Assembly (NCBI GenBank): GCA_019636795.1 | Contig: JAHBWW010000001.1 | Span: 124,001-188,000 of the forward strand | Length of the DNA stretch: 64,000 nucleotides | Direction of reading: 5' to 3' | Origin: Phycisphaeraceae bacterium | Lineage (GTDB): Bacteria; Planctomycetota; Phycisphaerae; Phycisphaerales; UBA1924 | Shown: in pieces, positions 26,689-34,916 of the stretch | How the letters are laid out: the number at the start of each line of letters is the position of its first letter | How positions within the stretch are numbered: the stretch's first letter is position 1 | The notes under the pieces: generated by a model | What the model saw: the letters and a program-made list of their open reading frames with translations, nothing else | The model's database searches: none | What the model was told of the DNA's origin: nothing | Position numbers and translations under genes: made by a program

Positions 26689-27659
26689 TGCTCGGCCCCC
26701 AGAATCACGCGAATCGTGATCGCAACGGTCTGATCGCCCTTGAGATCTTTGATGGCCAGGCCCTCGGCCTTCCAGCGGTAAATCGCGTCCAGAAGCGGGC
26801 CGTCGACATGTTCATGCCCGGTGCTGCGAACACGCCCCTCGATCTTGGCAAAGTATGCCCGCTTCACCGACCCCTTGGCGTCAAACTCGATTGTGATGTG
26901 AGGGTCGCGCGGACGTGCGATCGAACGGGTCGTCACGCTGTAGCGGGGACGGACAGTCGTGATCTCAAGCCCTTCCGTCGCCAGAGGCCTGCCCGGACGA
27001 TAGTCGAGCGACTTGCTCAGTGATGAGGCATCGCTCTCGCGCCGATCCTCTTCGCCCGGTGAACCCTGTGCCGAGGCTTGCGAAGGTGCCGGGCTGGCCT
27101 CGGCAGCCTGTTTGACCTCCGGCTGGTCCACCGATTCCTGCGCTGGTGGGGCTGCTACAGCTACAACTTCTTCCGCAACTTCGTGGTGGGGGGCATCATC
27201 CATTGTCGAAACCATCGGCACAAGCGACCCGACTGCCTCAGCCTGCGCCTGCTCGGTGCTTGGTTGTGGCGGCGTGGCTTCTGCTGCCTCGATCGGATGC
27301 TGCGCGTCCGCTGGTTCCGCAACTTCGGGCGTCATCATCGGAGTGGCTGCTGCGGTCACTTCCTGCCCTATTTCGGGGCTCAGGGCCGCCTGCTCCACCG
27401 TCGATTGCTCCGCCACATGCTCTGTGGGCGTTTCAAATCCAACCCAGTTGACTGTGACCGCGTTCGACTTCTGCACCCCGAGACGAATTTGGGAGGTCTG
27501 CTCGGAGTCAATCGCGCGGCGTGGCGTCTCCGCGCGGTCGCCCGAAGCGTCGCTCGGCAAGGCGAAGACCACCAGGGTTGCAAGATGGGCACTCAGGCTG
27601 AGCAGCACACCCAGCATCAGCCCTCGCTGTGAAGAATTGCCGAACGTTGACCCGGCCAT
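26685..27659 (-). CDS. TonB-like energy-transducing protein
   Basis: 324 residues. Short cytoplasmic N-terminus, one membrane helix (residues about 14-34, GVLLSLSAHLATLVVFALP), a long Ala/Glu/Pro-rich periplasmic spacer (about 60-230) and a C-terminal domain with IEFDAKGSVKRAYFAKIEG and LLDAIYRWKAEG that follows the TonB C-terminal pattern. TonB transmits energy from ExbB-ExbD to outer-membrane receptors; none of those genes are adjacent. TAAGAT lies 5 nt before the ATG. The family assignment is moderate because the C-terminal domain is divergent. Confidence 0.65.
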   Translation of the reverse strand: MAGSTFGNSSQRGLMLGVLLSLSAHLATLVVFALPSDASGDRAETPRRAIDSEQTSQIRLGVQKSNAVTVNWVGFETPTEHVAEQSTVEQAALSPEIGQEVTAAATPMMTPEVAEPADAQHPIEAAEATPPQPSTEQAQAEAVGSLVPMVSTMDDAPHHEVAEEVVAVAAPPAQESVDQPEVKQAAEASPAPSQASAQGSPGEEDRRESDASSLSKSLDYRPGRPLATEGLEITTVRPRYSVTTRSIARPRDPHITIEFDAKGSVKRAYFAKIEGRVRSTGHEHVDGPLLDAIYRWKAEGLAIKDLKGDQTVAITIRVILGAEQ

Positions 27660-27664
27660 GACAA

Positions 27665-27670
27665 ATCTTA
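27665..27670 (-). promoter_or_regulatory. -10-like TAAGAT, leaderless start of the TonB-like gene
   Basis: TAAGAT on the minus strand, 5 nt (TTGTC), then ATG 27659. Confidence 0.5.
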
Positions 27671-27732
27671 GGTACGCTTCAGACCCGCAATCCGTTCAAT
27701 CTCGAACCCTGTTAGGAATCTGGCCAAGCCGT

Positions 27733-28287
27733 TCAGGGCGACTCCTGCTCAATCGACCAGATCAGTTCGCCGGGGCGACAATCGATGTGTAGTGCGAAGA
27801 ACCCAGGCTTGCCGTCATGCCCGGAATTTTCGTGCTTTTTGACAAGGGGCCAGATAATTCGGCGGTCGGTCTCGGGCAAGGGGAGCGAAGAGACGGTGTC
27901 CTGCTCGTGCCATTCGAGCAGACCTTCTTTCATGGGGCCTTCCTTGACCGCAACCGGGCCGAGGATGCGGTAGTAGAACAGCAACCAATGACCCTGGCCT
28001 TCAAACGCGCACTCGCTGATCAGTCCGGCAAGATGAATGCGGTCGATGGGAATGTCGATGCCAGCTTCTTCGCGGATCTCACGCTGGGCACACTGGGCGG
28101 GGCTCTCCCCGGTTTCCATGTCGAGTTTGCCACCGATGGGCGAGCACAAGCCGAAGTTTGGTTCCTTCTTGCGGCGAATGAGCAGAACGCGCCCTTGCTC
28201 GTCGCGCAAGTCGCAGAGGCATGCGAGTCGATACGGGAGCGGTCCCGGGTTCGTGAGTTGGGGCAGGATGTTTGCGGGGTCAGGCAC
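27733..28287 (-). CDS. Nudix hydrolase
   Basis: 184 residues from GTG 28287. The Nudix box reads GGKLDMETGES then REIREEAGI; it has the two-residue-longer front loop seen in some MutT-type proteins but keeps all metal-binding Glu. These enzymes split nucleoside diphosphates linked to other groups; the substrate is unknown. TATCCT lies 8 nt upstream of this GTG, while a longer version from 28386 would run over the murC start on the other strand. Divergent from murC. Confidence 0.8.
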   Translation of the reverse strand: MPDPANILPQLTNPGPLPYRLACLCDLRDEQGRVLLIRRKKEPNFGLCSPIGGKLDMETGESPAQCAQREIREEAGIDIPIDRIHLAGLISECAFEGQGHWLLFYYRILGPVAVKEGPMKEGLLEWHEQDTVSSLPLPETDRRIIWPLVKKHENSGHDGKPGFFALHIDCRPGELIWSIEQESP

Positions 28288-28364
28288 GATGAGCGAGGAT
28301 AGCGTGTTTGGCTTGTTGTTTCCGAGACTCGCCCCGATTCGCCCGCCAAGCCGATAGATTCTTC

Positions 28365-29900
28365 GTGACCACTTCCACATTACCATCTATCGTGCCCACG
28401 CCGATCAACAACTGGGTGTCCGAGGTTTTCCGCGCCCGCAGGCCTTTCATGGTCGGCATCGGCGGTTGTGGCATGTCTGGTCTTGCCAGGCTGCTGCGAT
28501 CGGGTGGCGCTCATGTCCGGGGGAGCGACTCGAGCCTTACCGCCCTGACCGAGAGGCTGAGCGCCGAAGGGATCATGGTCGAGCACGACGGACCCGAATC
28601 GACGTTGCCCGCGGACCGGGACCTGCTGATCATGTCGGCTGCGGTGAAGCGCGATCATCGACTGGTGCTCGAGGCCCAGGTCAGAGGCCTGCCGATCATG
28701 ACTTACGCTGAAGCGCTGGGACTGGCGATGTCCGGGCGCACGGGCGTCGCCATCGCAGGAACGCATGGCAAGAGCACCGCGACAGCCATGCTGGGATGCG
28801 TATTGATAGACGCAGGCCTGGATCCGTCGGTGATCGTGGGCGCGACATGCGCACAGCTCGGACGCGGCAGCCTCGGGGGTGAGGCCCAAGAACCCGTCGG
28901 GTCGCGGATTGGTGCGCAGGTTGTGCCGCTGGGCACGTTCGCGAGCAAGCCTGGCTTGCTCATTGGCGAGGCCTGCGAGTTCAACCGATCATTTCACAAC
29001 CTGTATCCGACCCTCGCTTCGATCAGCAGCATCGAGGCCGACCATCTGGATATCTATGGCTCGATCGATGCAATCATCGAGGCTTTCGCAGTCTTTGCGC
29101 GCCGCGTTCCGCCAGCAAGCCAGGGCGGCAAACTATTGATCGCGCACGACGGCGCATACCGCAGCGTCGTAACGGCCGGGCTTGAGTGCGCGGTCGAGAC
29201 GATCGGCTTCAACCCGGCTGCCGATTGGTGTGTGTCCTATGACGCGGCATCGAGGCGTACGACACTGCGGCACGAAGACTTGCGTCTGGAGTGGATCGGC
29301 CACATGCCCGGCGAGCACAACGCGATGAACGCGGCCACCGCAGCTGCGCTTGCAATGTTGCTTGGTGCCGAGCGAGCGAGGGTCGAGCACTCGCTCTCTG
29401 CGTTCCGTGGCCTGGATCGCCGCATGCAGCTGTTGGGCGACGGGGTCTTGCCTGGCGGTGGAGTCGTTCGAGTGTACGACGACTATGGGCACCACCCAAC
29501 CGAGATAGATGCAACGCTGCGAGCACTGCGTCAGGCAGAATCGCCCGAGGCCAGGGGCGGACGGCTGATCTGCGTGTTTCAGCCTCATCAGCACTCGCGA
29601 ACGCGTTTCCTGCTTGGCGAGTTCGCGACGAGTTTCGGGCAGGCAGATGTGGTGATTGTCCCCGATATCTACTTCGTGCGCGATTCACAGGCTGAGCAGC
29701 AATTGGTTTCATCACAGGATCTGGTCGAGAAATTGCGAGAGAAAGGCGTCGAAGCTTCGCTTATCAATCAGTTCGATGCAATTGTCGAGCACCTTCGGAC
29801 GTTTACCCGCGATGGTGACCTGGTGGTCGTCATGGGTGCGGGTCCGGTGTGGCAGGTCGGACATCAGTTCATGAAGTCTCTTGGAAAGGCACAGGCCTGA
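28365..29900 (+). CDS. murC: UDP-N-acetylmuramate--L-alanine ligase
   Basis: About 511 residues, a little longer than usual MurC. Adds L-Ala to UDP-MurNAc, the first step of the peptidoglycan stem peptide. N-terminal Rossmann GIGGCGMSGLA, P-loop AGTHGKST, the metal/substrate motif SSIEADHLDIYGS, and C-terminal VYDDYGHHPTEI. The start is uncertain: GTG 28365 has TAGATT 4 nt upstream, GTG 28392 begins nearer to conserved sequence, and neither has a ribosome site. Leads murC-murB-ddl-ftsQ, with stops and starts overlapping. Confidence 0.93.
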   Translation: MTTSTLPSIVPTPINNWVSEVFRARRPFMVGIGGCGMSGLARLLRSGGAHVRGSDSSLTALTERLSAEGIMVEHDGPESTLPADRDLLIMSAAVKRDHRLVLEAQVRGLPIMTYAEALGLAMSGRTGVAIAGTHGKSTATAMLGCVLIDAGLDPSVIVGATCAQLGRGSLGGEAQEPVGSRIGAQVVPLGTFASKPGLLIGEACEFNRSFHNLYPTLASISSIEADHLDIYGSIDAIIEAFAVFARRVPPASQGGKLLIAHDGAYRSVVTAGLECAVETIGFNPAADWCVSYDAASRRTTLRHEDLRLEWIGHMPGEHNAMNAATAAALAMLLGAERARVEHSLSAFRGLDRRMQLLGDGVLPGGGVVRVYDDYGHHPTEIDATLRALRQAESPEARGGRLICVFQPHQHSRTRFLLGEFATSFGQADVVIVPDIYFVRDSQAEQQLVSSQDLVEKLREKGVEASLINQFDAIVEHLRTFTRDGDLVVVMGAGPVWQVGHQFMKSLGKAQA

Positions 29901-30814
29901 TGACGTGTTCGGCAGAAACGCGAGAAGTACAACGCGATGCGCCGATCTCGACATGGTTCGGCGTGGGCGGATGTGCCGACGCGCTGGTCGTCGCCCAATC
30001 GGACGATGACCTGAGATGGGCGATTGAAACTGGCGAACCCGTGCGCGTGCTCGGCGAGGGTGCAAACTTGCTCGTTGCGGACGAAGGCGTGGGCGGGATT
30101 GTCGTCTCGCTGGCCAGCGACTTCTACAAGCAGGTCGAGATCGATCCCCGAACACACCTTGTGCACGCGGGCGCGGGTGTGGATCTGCGCCGGCTTATTA
30201 CGCTGACGAGCAATGCGGGCTTGTCGGGCCTCGAAGTGCTCGGAGGAATTCCCGCCAGCGTCGGCGGTGCAGTGCGCATGAACGCCGGGGGCGCGTTCGG
30301 GCAGATTTGCACCTCGATTGCACGGGTGCATGCGATCGACAAGCGGGGGCGAAGCCGAGTGCTTGAGGCTGCGGAGATTGACTTCGGCTACCGCCGTTCG
30401 GGGCTTGATGAGTACATCATCACCAAGGCGGAGTTTGCCCTTCTGCCCGATGATGTCAGGGCAATTCGCGCTCGATTTCGCGCGTGCATGGAAAAAAAGA
30501 GCGTGAGCCAGCCGATGGCCGCGTCGAGCGCGGGATGTGCATTCAAGAATCCGATGTTGATCGACACTCTCGAAGACATTGCCCCTGCCGGTGCGCGCGT
30601 CAGCGCCGGACTCTTGATCGATCGATCCGGCTGCAAGGGCCTGCGCTGCAGGGGGGCGGAAGTCAGTTCGGTGCACGCAAACTTCCTTGTCGCACACCCG
30701 GGCGCGCGAGCCAACGACCTGCTGGTCCTCATGCTCGCAGTCGAAGAGCGCGTGTTCGACCGATTCGGCGTGCGACTCGAACGCGAGGTCGTGGTCTGGA
30801 GCCGAGAACCATGA
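29900..30814 (+). CDS. murB: UDP-N-acetylenolpyruvoylglucosamine reductase
   Basis: 304 residues; FAD enzyme that makes UDP-MurNAc. FAD-binding motifs VRVLGEGANLLVADEGVGG and LGGIPASVGGAVRMNAGG, substrate-domain YRRSGL, and the C-terminal HANFLVAHPGA and LEREVVVW (catalytic Glu). The usual catalytic Ser of the GS-x-FKNP loop is Cys here (SSAGCAFKNP), a natural variant that can also donate a proton. The ATG overlaps the murC stop (TGATG) and the stop overlaps the ddl start (ATGA), showing tight coupling in the operon. Confidence 0.94.
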   Translation: MTCSAETREVQRDAPISTWFGVGGCADALVVAQSDDDLRWAIETGEPVRVLGEGANLLVADEGVGGIVVSLASDFYKQVEIDPRTHLVHAGAGVDLRRLITLTSNAGLSGLEVLGGIPASVGGAVRMNAGGAFGQICTSIARVHAIDKRGRSRVLEAAEIDFGYRRSGLDEYIITKAEFALLPDDVRAIRARFRACMEKKSVSQPMAASSAGCAFKNPMLIDTLEDIAPAGARVSAGLLIDRSGCKGLRCRGAEVSSVHANFLVAHPGARANDLLVLMLAVEERVFDRFGVRLEREVVVWSREP

Positions 30815-31740
30815 CACGGGTTCTGGTGCTTGGTGGCGGGCCTGACGCGGAGCGCCCCGTAAGCCTGACCAGCGCCCGCTCGGTCGCACAGGCTCTCTCA
30901 TCGACGTACACGGTCATCGAACGGACGATCGATCGTCTGAGCCTGTCGGAGTTGCGGTCGATCGAGAGCGACGTGGTGTTTCCGGTGCTGCATGGGCAGT
31001 ATGGCGAGGGCGGGCCGCTGCAGGATCTGCTCGAAGTCGATGGCCGACCGTACGTCGGCTGCGGGCCGCGGGCTGCCCGGGCGTGCATGGACAAGATGGG
31101 ATGCAAACTGCAAGCCTCGCGGCTGGGGATTCGTACCGCTCCAGCATTTGTTTTTGATCCGCGCGACGACCATGCACCGATCGACCCGCCGGTCGTCCTC
31201 AAGCCGACCCACGACGGTTCGAGCGTCGGGCTGCATGTGTGCCGGGACCGGGCCGATTGGGAGCACGCTGTTGAGCAGGCACGCGAAGACCTCAGCGCCA
31301 ATCCGCACCGAAGCTATATGGTTGAACAGTACATCGAGGGGCGTGAGCTCACCGTGGCGCTGCTCGCGCGCGAGGGATCGCTTCGGGCGCTCCCAATCGT
31401 CGAGATCGCGCCGGCTGGCGGCGTGTACGACTACGAAGCGAAGTACCAGCGATCAGACACGGTCTACACGACCGATCCCGCCTTGCCCGCGGGCGTCCGC
31501 GAGCGCGTGTGTGCCGAGGCCCTGACCCTGGCCCGCGCGCTGGGTGTGCGCGATCTGGCGCGAGTCGATTTTCTGCTCGACCGCGAAGGTTCGCACTGGT
31601 TGCTCGAAATCAATACAATGCCCGGCTTCACCCCGACATCGCTGGTCCCTAAGGCAGCAGCGGCCGAAGGGCTCCCGTTTGCTGCCCTGTGTTCGCAACT
31701 CGTCGGGTGCGCCATGTCGCGGTCGCACCAGAAGGCATAG
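30811..31740 (+). CDS. ddl: D-alanine--D-alanine ligase
   Basis: 309 residues; ATP-grasp enzyme joining two D-Ala for the stem peptide. N-terminal VLVLGGGPDAERPVSLTSA, FPVLHGQYGEGGPLQ, ATP-grasp VVLKPTHDGSSVGL, and the metal site RVDFLLDREGSHWLLEINTM followed by PGFTPTSLVPKAA. The residue at the ligase-specificity loop is Tyr (YDYEAKYQRSDT), as expected for D-Ala-D-Ala rather than D-Lac ligases. The ATG overlaps the murB stop. Confidence 0.95.
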   Translation: MTRVLVLGGGPDAERPVSLTSARSVAQALSSTYTVIERTIDRLSLSELRSIESDVVFPVLHGQYGEGGPLQDLLEVDGRPYVGCGPRAARACMDKMGCKLQASRLGIRTAPAFVFDPRDDHAPIDPPVVLKPTHDGSSVGLHVCRDRADWEHAVEQAREDLSANPHRSYMVEQYIEGRELTVALLAREGSLRALPIVEIAPAGGVYDYEAKYQRSDTVYTTDPALPAGVRERVCAEALTLARALGVRDLARVDFLLDREGSHWLLEINTMPGFTPTSLVPKAAAAEGLPFAALCSQLVGCAMSRSHQKA

Positions 31741-31748
31741 AAACAAGT

Positions 31749-32654
31749 ATGGCTCGAACACGCAAGAAATCATCTCGCAAGGCATCGCGCGCCGCTTCCT
31801 CGACTGACTGGGGCAAGGTATGGCGTATCGCGTCTCCAATCGTGGCCGGCCTCTGCGTCATCGCGATGGGAACGGGCATGACCTTCGGCGTCAAGCACCT
31901 CGATCAGACCGCACGAGAACTCCTTGTGCAGGACGCGATCACGATCGAACTCACGCCTCCAGTTTCGACCGAAGGCTTGCGCTGGGTGCCTCAATCTGAA
32001 ATTGACGCGTTGATCGAGCGCAGCCTCGGGCTGCTGCGGGGGCGCGACCCGCTCAGCGCCGCTGCGCTGGCCGATGTTGGACGCATGCTCGAACGCTGCG
32101 GGTGGTTTGATGGCTCGCCGAAGGTGCAGCGTGTCGGGCGCGACCGGGTCCAGATTCGCGGCAAGTGGCGCGTCCCGGCAGCTGTCGTCAATCATAATGG
32201 GCGCGATCATCTGATCAGCTGGGATGGAATGATCATGCCGATGGTGTTCGCGCCCGGAGCCGCCGAGGTCAAGGCAATTCTCGGTGCGGGTCTGGCACCA
32301 GCCGATCCGAACCCCGAGACCAAGTACATGAAGGCATGGCCCGGAACAGACGTGCAGGCAGCGCTCGCGCTGCTTCGTGTGCTGGTCAACGAACCATATT
32401 TTCATCAGGTCGGCGCGATCGATGTGCGGCTGATGGCGCGTCAGGGTGTTCTCGAAATCATCACGCCGACCGAATCACGTGTCGTGTGGGGCGCGCCTCC
32501 TGGGCAGTTCAAGCCCGGCGAAGTGACAACCGAGGTCAAACTCCAGCGATTGAGCAGCCTGTTCCGCAAAGATGGTCGCATCGATGGCAACAGCGCCCGC
32601 ATGGAGATTCATGGCCCACTCCCACTTCGAGAGGGCCTGGACATCAACCCGTGA
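31749..32654 (+). CDS. ftsQ: FtsQ/DivIB-like cell-division protein
   Basis: 301 residues. Very basic N-terminus (MARTRKKSSRKASR), a single membrane helix near residues 32-52 (IASPIVAGLCVIAMGTGMTF), then a periplasmic part whose first segment (LERCGWFDG, VQRVGRDRVQIRGKWRVPAA) resembles the POTRA/FtsQ beta domain. The sequence is divergent, so the call leans on the gene order murC-murB-ddl-ftsQ known from dcw clusters. It begins 8 bp after ddl. FtsQ bridges early and late division proteins. Neither ftsA nor ftsZ follows. Confidence 0.7.
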   Translation: MARTRKKSSRKASRAASSTDWGKVWRIASPIVAGLCVIAMGTGMTFGVKHLDQTARELLVQDAITIELTPPVSTEGLRWVPQSEIDALIERSLGLLRGRDPLSAAALADVGRMLERCGWFDGSPKVQRVGRDRVQIRGKWRVPAAVVNHNGRDHLISWDGMIMPMVFAPGAAEVKAILGAGLAPADPNPETKYMKAWPGTDVQAALALLRVLVNEPYFHQVGAIDVRLMARQGVLEIITPTESRVVWGAPPGQFKPGEVTTEVKLQRLSSLFRKDGRIDGNSARMEIHGPLPLREGLDINP

Positions 32655-32662
32655 AGCGAAGA

Positions 32663-33430
32663 ATGGCAGCGCAGGATCTCGATCTCTTTGGGCGGCCTCC
32701 AGCGGGACGACAGACCTGGGACCATCGCCGTGGCGAGCCTCGCACGTTTGCGCTCGCGTGGACAGTGTTCCTGATGGTCTCGACACTGATTATGTTCGCG
32801 TCGCTTGGGCCTGCGCGAATCGTGACCGAGGATATCTATCAACCTGCTGTGCGCATTCTGATCGTTTCAGTGACGGTGGGAATGGTGATCTTGTGGCCGA
32901 TGGTGCGCTTGTGCCAGGAGCGTCCCCGCGGCTCGATCTGCTCGCACATCGCCCACGACCTGTTCATCGTGGTCCTGCCGGTGCAGGCGCTGATCTGGCC
33001 TCAAACGCTGCGCATGCTTGCACAGTGGACCGTTGAGCAGGCGAGCGCGGTGAGTCTGTGTCAGGCAGCATGGACGACCGTTGTTGGTGCGGCATTGTGC
33101 TTTGCATACCTGCTTGAGTCGCCGCGATCACAAATCGATCTGCGGCGGGCTGGATGGATGATCACCATTCTCGGGTTGTTCATCGGCCTGCCACTTGTCC
33201 TGTTTGCTTCGGGTATGATTGATATTGGTCCAGCCAGCGGAACGGGGTGGGCAATTATGGTCTCACCCATTACTGCCGTCCACGAGTTGTCTCGGGAACA
33301 TCCGCCATCGGGCGTATTGGTCATTCGGGCCACCCACTGGTTGAGCATCGCCGTGACGGCTCTGGTTGGTGCGTGTGCGTGGATGGCCGCGTTGGGCATT
33401 GAGGTCGCACGCTCGGGTCGCAAGGCATAG
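32663..33430 (+). CDS. Multi-pass membrane protein of unknown function
   Basis: 255 residues with about six hydrophobic segments (for example [92 protein letters not shown]). No catalytic motif is seen. GTG 32651 (overlapping the ftsQ stop) or ATG 32663 could start it. Its position directly behind ftsQ suggests co-expression with division/wall genes, but nothing in its sequence shows a function. Confidence 0.6.
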   Translation: MAAQDLDLFGRPPAGRQTWDHRRGEPRTFALAWTVFLMVSTLIMFASLGPARIVTEDIYQPAVRILIVSVTVGMVILWPMVRLCQERPRGSICSHIAHDLFIVVLPVQALIWPQTLRMLAQWTVEQASAVSLCQAAWTTVVGAALCFAYLLESPRSQIDLRRAGWMITILGLFIGLPLVLFASGMIDIGPASGTGWAIMVSPITAVHELSREHPPSGVLVIRATHWLSIAVTALVGACAWMAALGIEVARSGRKA

Positions 33431-33480
33431 TGTCTGGTTTGAGGGTTGCTGTCGCGGCCCGTCGGAACGAAGGAGATCGC

Positions 33481-33948
33481 ATGGAACTGTTGACGCGCGA
33501 GGAAAAGGAAAAGCTCGAGCGCCGTCTCGATGAGTTGCGGGCCAATCGCCCGGTCATCTCCGAGCGTATCGCGGAAGCTCGCGCACTGGGTGATCTCAAG
33601 GAGAACGCCGAATATCACGCAAGCCGTGAGCAGCAAGGCCTCGAAGAGGCCGAGATCCGTCGGCTCGAAGACCGCCTTGCGCGCGCCCAGGTCGTTGACA
33701 ACTCCGCGGCCAAGTCGGCAGAGGTCGTGTTCATCGGATCCGTCGTCAAGCTTCGCAATGTGACCACAGGCGACGAGGATGTCTACCGGCTGGTCGGGGA
33801 AACAAGCGGGAGCATCACGCTCGAGTACATCGAGGTGACCGCGTCAAGCCCGATGGGTGAAGCCCTCATGAAAGCCCGTGTCGGCGAACAGGTGCGGGTC
33901 AAAGCCCCTCGAGGGATCAAGACGTTCGAGGTCATCGAGCTGCTGTAA
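33481..33948 (+). CDS. greA: Transcription elongation factor GreA
   Basis: 155 residues, typical GreA length. N-terminal coiled coil [19 protein letters not shown] with the catalytic acidic tip [16 protein letters not shown], followed by the C-terminal FKBP-like domain ([43 protein letters not shown]). GreA rescues backtracked RNA polymerase by stimulating transcript cleavage. ATG 33481 has a strong AAGGAGA upstream; the longer frame from 33430 is not used. A clear terminator follows 21 bp after the stop. Confidence 0.97.
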   Translation: MELLTREEKEKLERRLDELRANRPVISERIAEARALGDLKENAEYHASREQQGLEEAEIRRLEDRLARAQVVDNSAAKSAEVVFIGSVVKLRNVTTGDEDVYRLVGETSGSITLEYIEVTASSPMGEALMKARVGEQVRVKAPRGIKTFEVIELL

Positions 33949-33969
33949 GCGGCTGTGGTCTCGAAAAAA

Positions 33970-33993
33970 AAAACCGGCGCTAGCGCCGGTTTT
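33970..33993. terminator. Bidirectional intrinsic terminator after greA
   Basis: A perfect palindrome: AAAA, CCGGCGCTAGCGCCGG (33974-33989), TTTT. A longer A-run starts at 33964. The stem gives a GC hairpin with a T-run in both directions, so it can stop both greA and the convergent small lipoprotein gene ending at 34035. Confidence 0.9.
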
Positions 33994-34034
33994 GGATTCA
34001 TCAACAAACTGTACACATGCTGTGCGATGCCCGG

Positions 34035-34319
34035 TCAGTGCGCAACCGGAGCCGGCGTCAGACGCGACGGGCGGTCGAGATACATCAGGGTCCGTCCAAG
34101 GTCTTCGTGCAGGAGGCGGAAGTGCTGGTTGGACATGATGGCCAAAGAGTTGTTGACCTCGGTGTGCCGCTGAGCACTGGTCGAGAGGCCGGGGGTCAAA
34201 TTCGAGCGGATATGGCGGACATCCGTGCTCTTGGTCGAGCCGCCACTGGCGCACCCCCCAAGCAGAACGGCAGCAGAGCCCAGCATCGACGCGACGAAAA
34301 GACAACGGCGGTTCTTCAT
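34035..34319 (-). CDS. Small lipoprotein of unknown function
   Basis: 94 residues. Basic start MKNRRCLF, hydrophobic stretch and lipobox LLGGC, giving a short mature lipoprotein rich in His and Arg (RHTEVNNSLAIMSNQHFRLL, LGRTLMYLDRPSR). No motif recognised. ATG 34319 has AGGAGG upstream (GCCAGGAGGCAGAAC); the longer frame to 34460 has no support. It converges with greA and shares its terminator. Confidence 0.7.
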   Translation of the reverse strand: MKNRRCLFVASMLGSAAVLLGGCASGGSTKSTDVRHIRSNLTPGLSTSAQRHTEVNNSLAIMSNQHFRLLHEDLGRTLMYLDRPSRLTPAPVAH

Positions 34320-34435
34320 GTTCTGCCTCCTGGCTGACGGGTTCTGTGCTCTACCTCGACCTCTGCGAGGTCGCTGACCGGGGTTGATTGTGGCGGGAAC
34401 CCGGCGCAAGGTCAAATTGCACTGCTGATTCCTTA

Positions 34436-34493
34436 CGCGAAGTTTCCCATTCTGTTTCATCGGACCATGCCGAACCAGAACACAAACTTCGCG
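34436..34493. repeat. 10-bp inverted repeat upstream of clpB
   Basis: CGCGAAGTTT at 34436-34445 and its exact complement AAACTTCGCG at 34484-34493, separated by 38 bp. The spacing suits either a DNA-looping operator or a long stem. It does not match CIRCE (TTAGCACTC-N9-GAGTGCTAA). Confidence 0.45.
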
Positions 34494-34536
34494 AAAGAAT
34501 CGGAAAATTGGTCTCGACCCGAGGGGTAGATTCTGG

Positions 34537-34542
34537 TATGGT
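34537..34542 (+). promoter_or_regulatory. Extended -10 (TGG-TATGGT) for the rod-shaped RNA
   Basis: TATGGT preceded by TG one base away makes an extended -10. Seven nt further downstream is G34550, the first paired base of the long stem. No good -35 hexamer is seen, which an extended -10 can tolerate. Confidence 0.4.
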
Positions 34543-34549
34543 GCTTCCT

Positions 34550-34740
34550 GTCAGGCCGATTGGTCGGCGTCCAGGCGGTTTGGTGAATGTCCGAGCCTTT
34601 GAACCCTCGATCGGGAACCGGGATCACGAACGACGAACACGCCCCCTCGTCGGGGAAGTTCCGGAATCGCTGCAATGGTACCCACCTTGAATCGGGGTTC
34701 GGACATTCCAGATCGACTGGTGCCGACCAATCGGCTTGAC
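34550..34740 (+). ncRNA. Rod-shaped structured RNA candidate, 6S RNA-like
   Basis: The two ends pair over 19 bp: 34550-34568 (GTCAGGCCGATTGGTCGGC) with 34722-34740, with one G-T pair. Further in, CCAG 34571-34574 pairs with 34717-34720, and GAATGTCCGA 34585-34594 with 34699-34708 (10 bp, perfect). Then comes an open middle, then GGAAC 34614-34618 with GTTCC 34658-34662, and a C4/G4 hairpin near 34642-34655. An extended -10 TGGTATGGT (34535-34542... hexamer 34537-34542) puts the RNA start about 34549-34550, exactly at the stem. Size (about 190 nt) and long rod with central bubble recall 6S RNA, which binds RNA polymerase. I could not confirm conserved 6S bases; no strong T-run follows. Confidence 0.45.
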
Positions 34741-34887
34741 CCACTTTTGTTCCCCAATCGCTGGCCGGGCACACTGGCTGGAAAATCCCCATCGCCTGCC
34801 ACTTCGGCAGCGCGGAAGGGCATACAAACCCGCTGGCAAGGGCATAGGGGCGACAGCAACTGGCGCAGCGATTGCACAAGCCTTTGA

Positions 34888-34903
34888 GAGAACAGGTGTT
34901 CTC
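34888..34903 (+). promoter_or_regulatory. Hairpin directly before the clpB ribosome site
   Basis: GAGAACA-gg-TGTTCTC, a perfect 7-bp stem, ends one base before GAGGAG (34905-34910), the clpB ribosome site. It could modulate translation of this heat-shock gene, but the stem does not itself cover the ribosome site. Confidence 0.35.
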
Positions 34904-34916
34904 CGAGGAGTGAATC

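Larger units (their letters stand above)
34320..34916. other. 597-bp intergenic region upstream of clpB
   Basis: No convincing protein gene; the reading frames here are short and overlap in conflicting phases. It contains a 10-bp inverted repeat (34436-34445 with 34484-34493), the rod-shaped RNA candidate at 34550-34740, and a small hairpin just before the clpB ribosome site. The leftward lipoprotein promoter must also lie in its left part. Confidence 0.6.

Noticed and set aside
34550-34740. The long inverted repeat as a MITE or small transposon
   Set aside because: No target-site duplication is visible and the arms are broken by loops as in a folded RNA; a matching promoter lies at one end.
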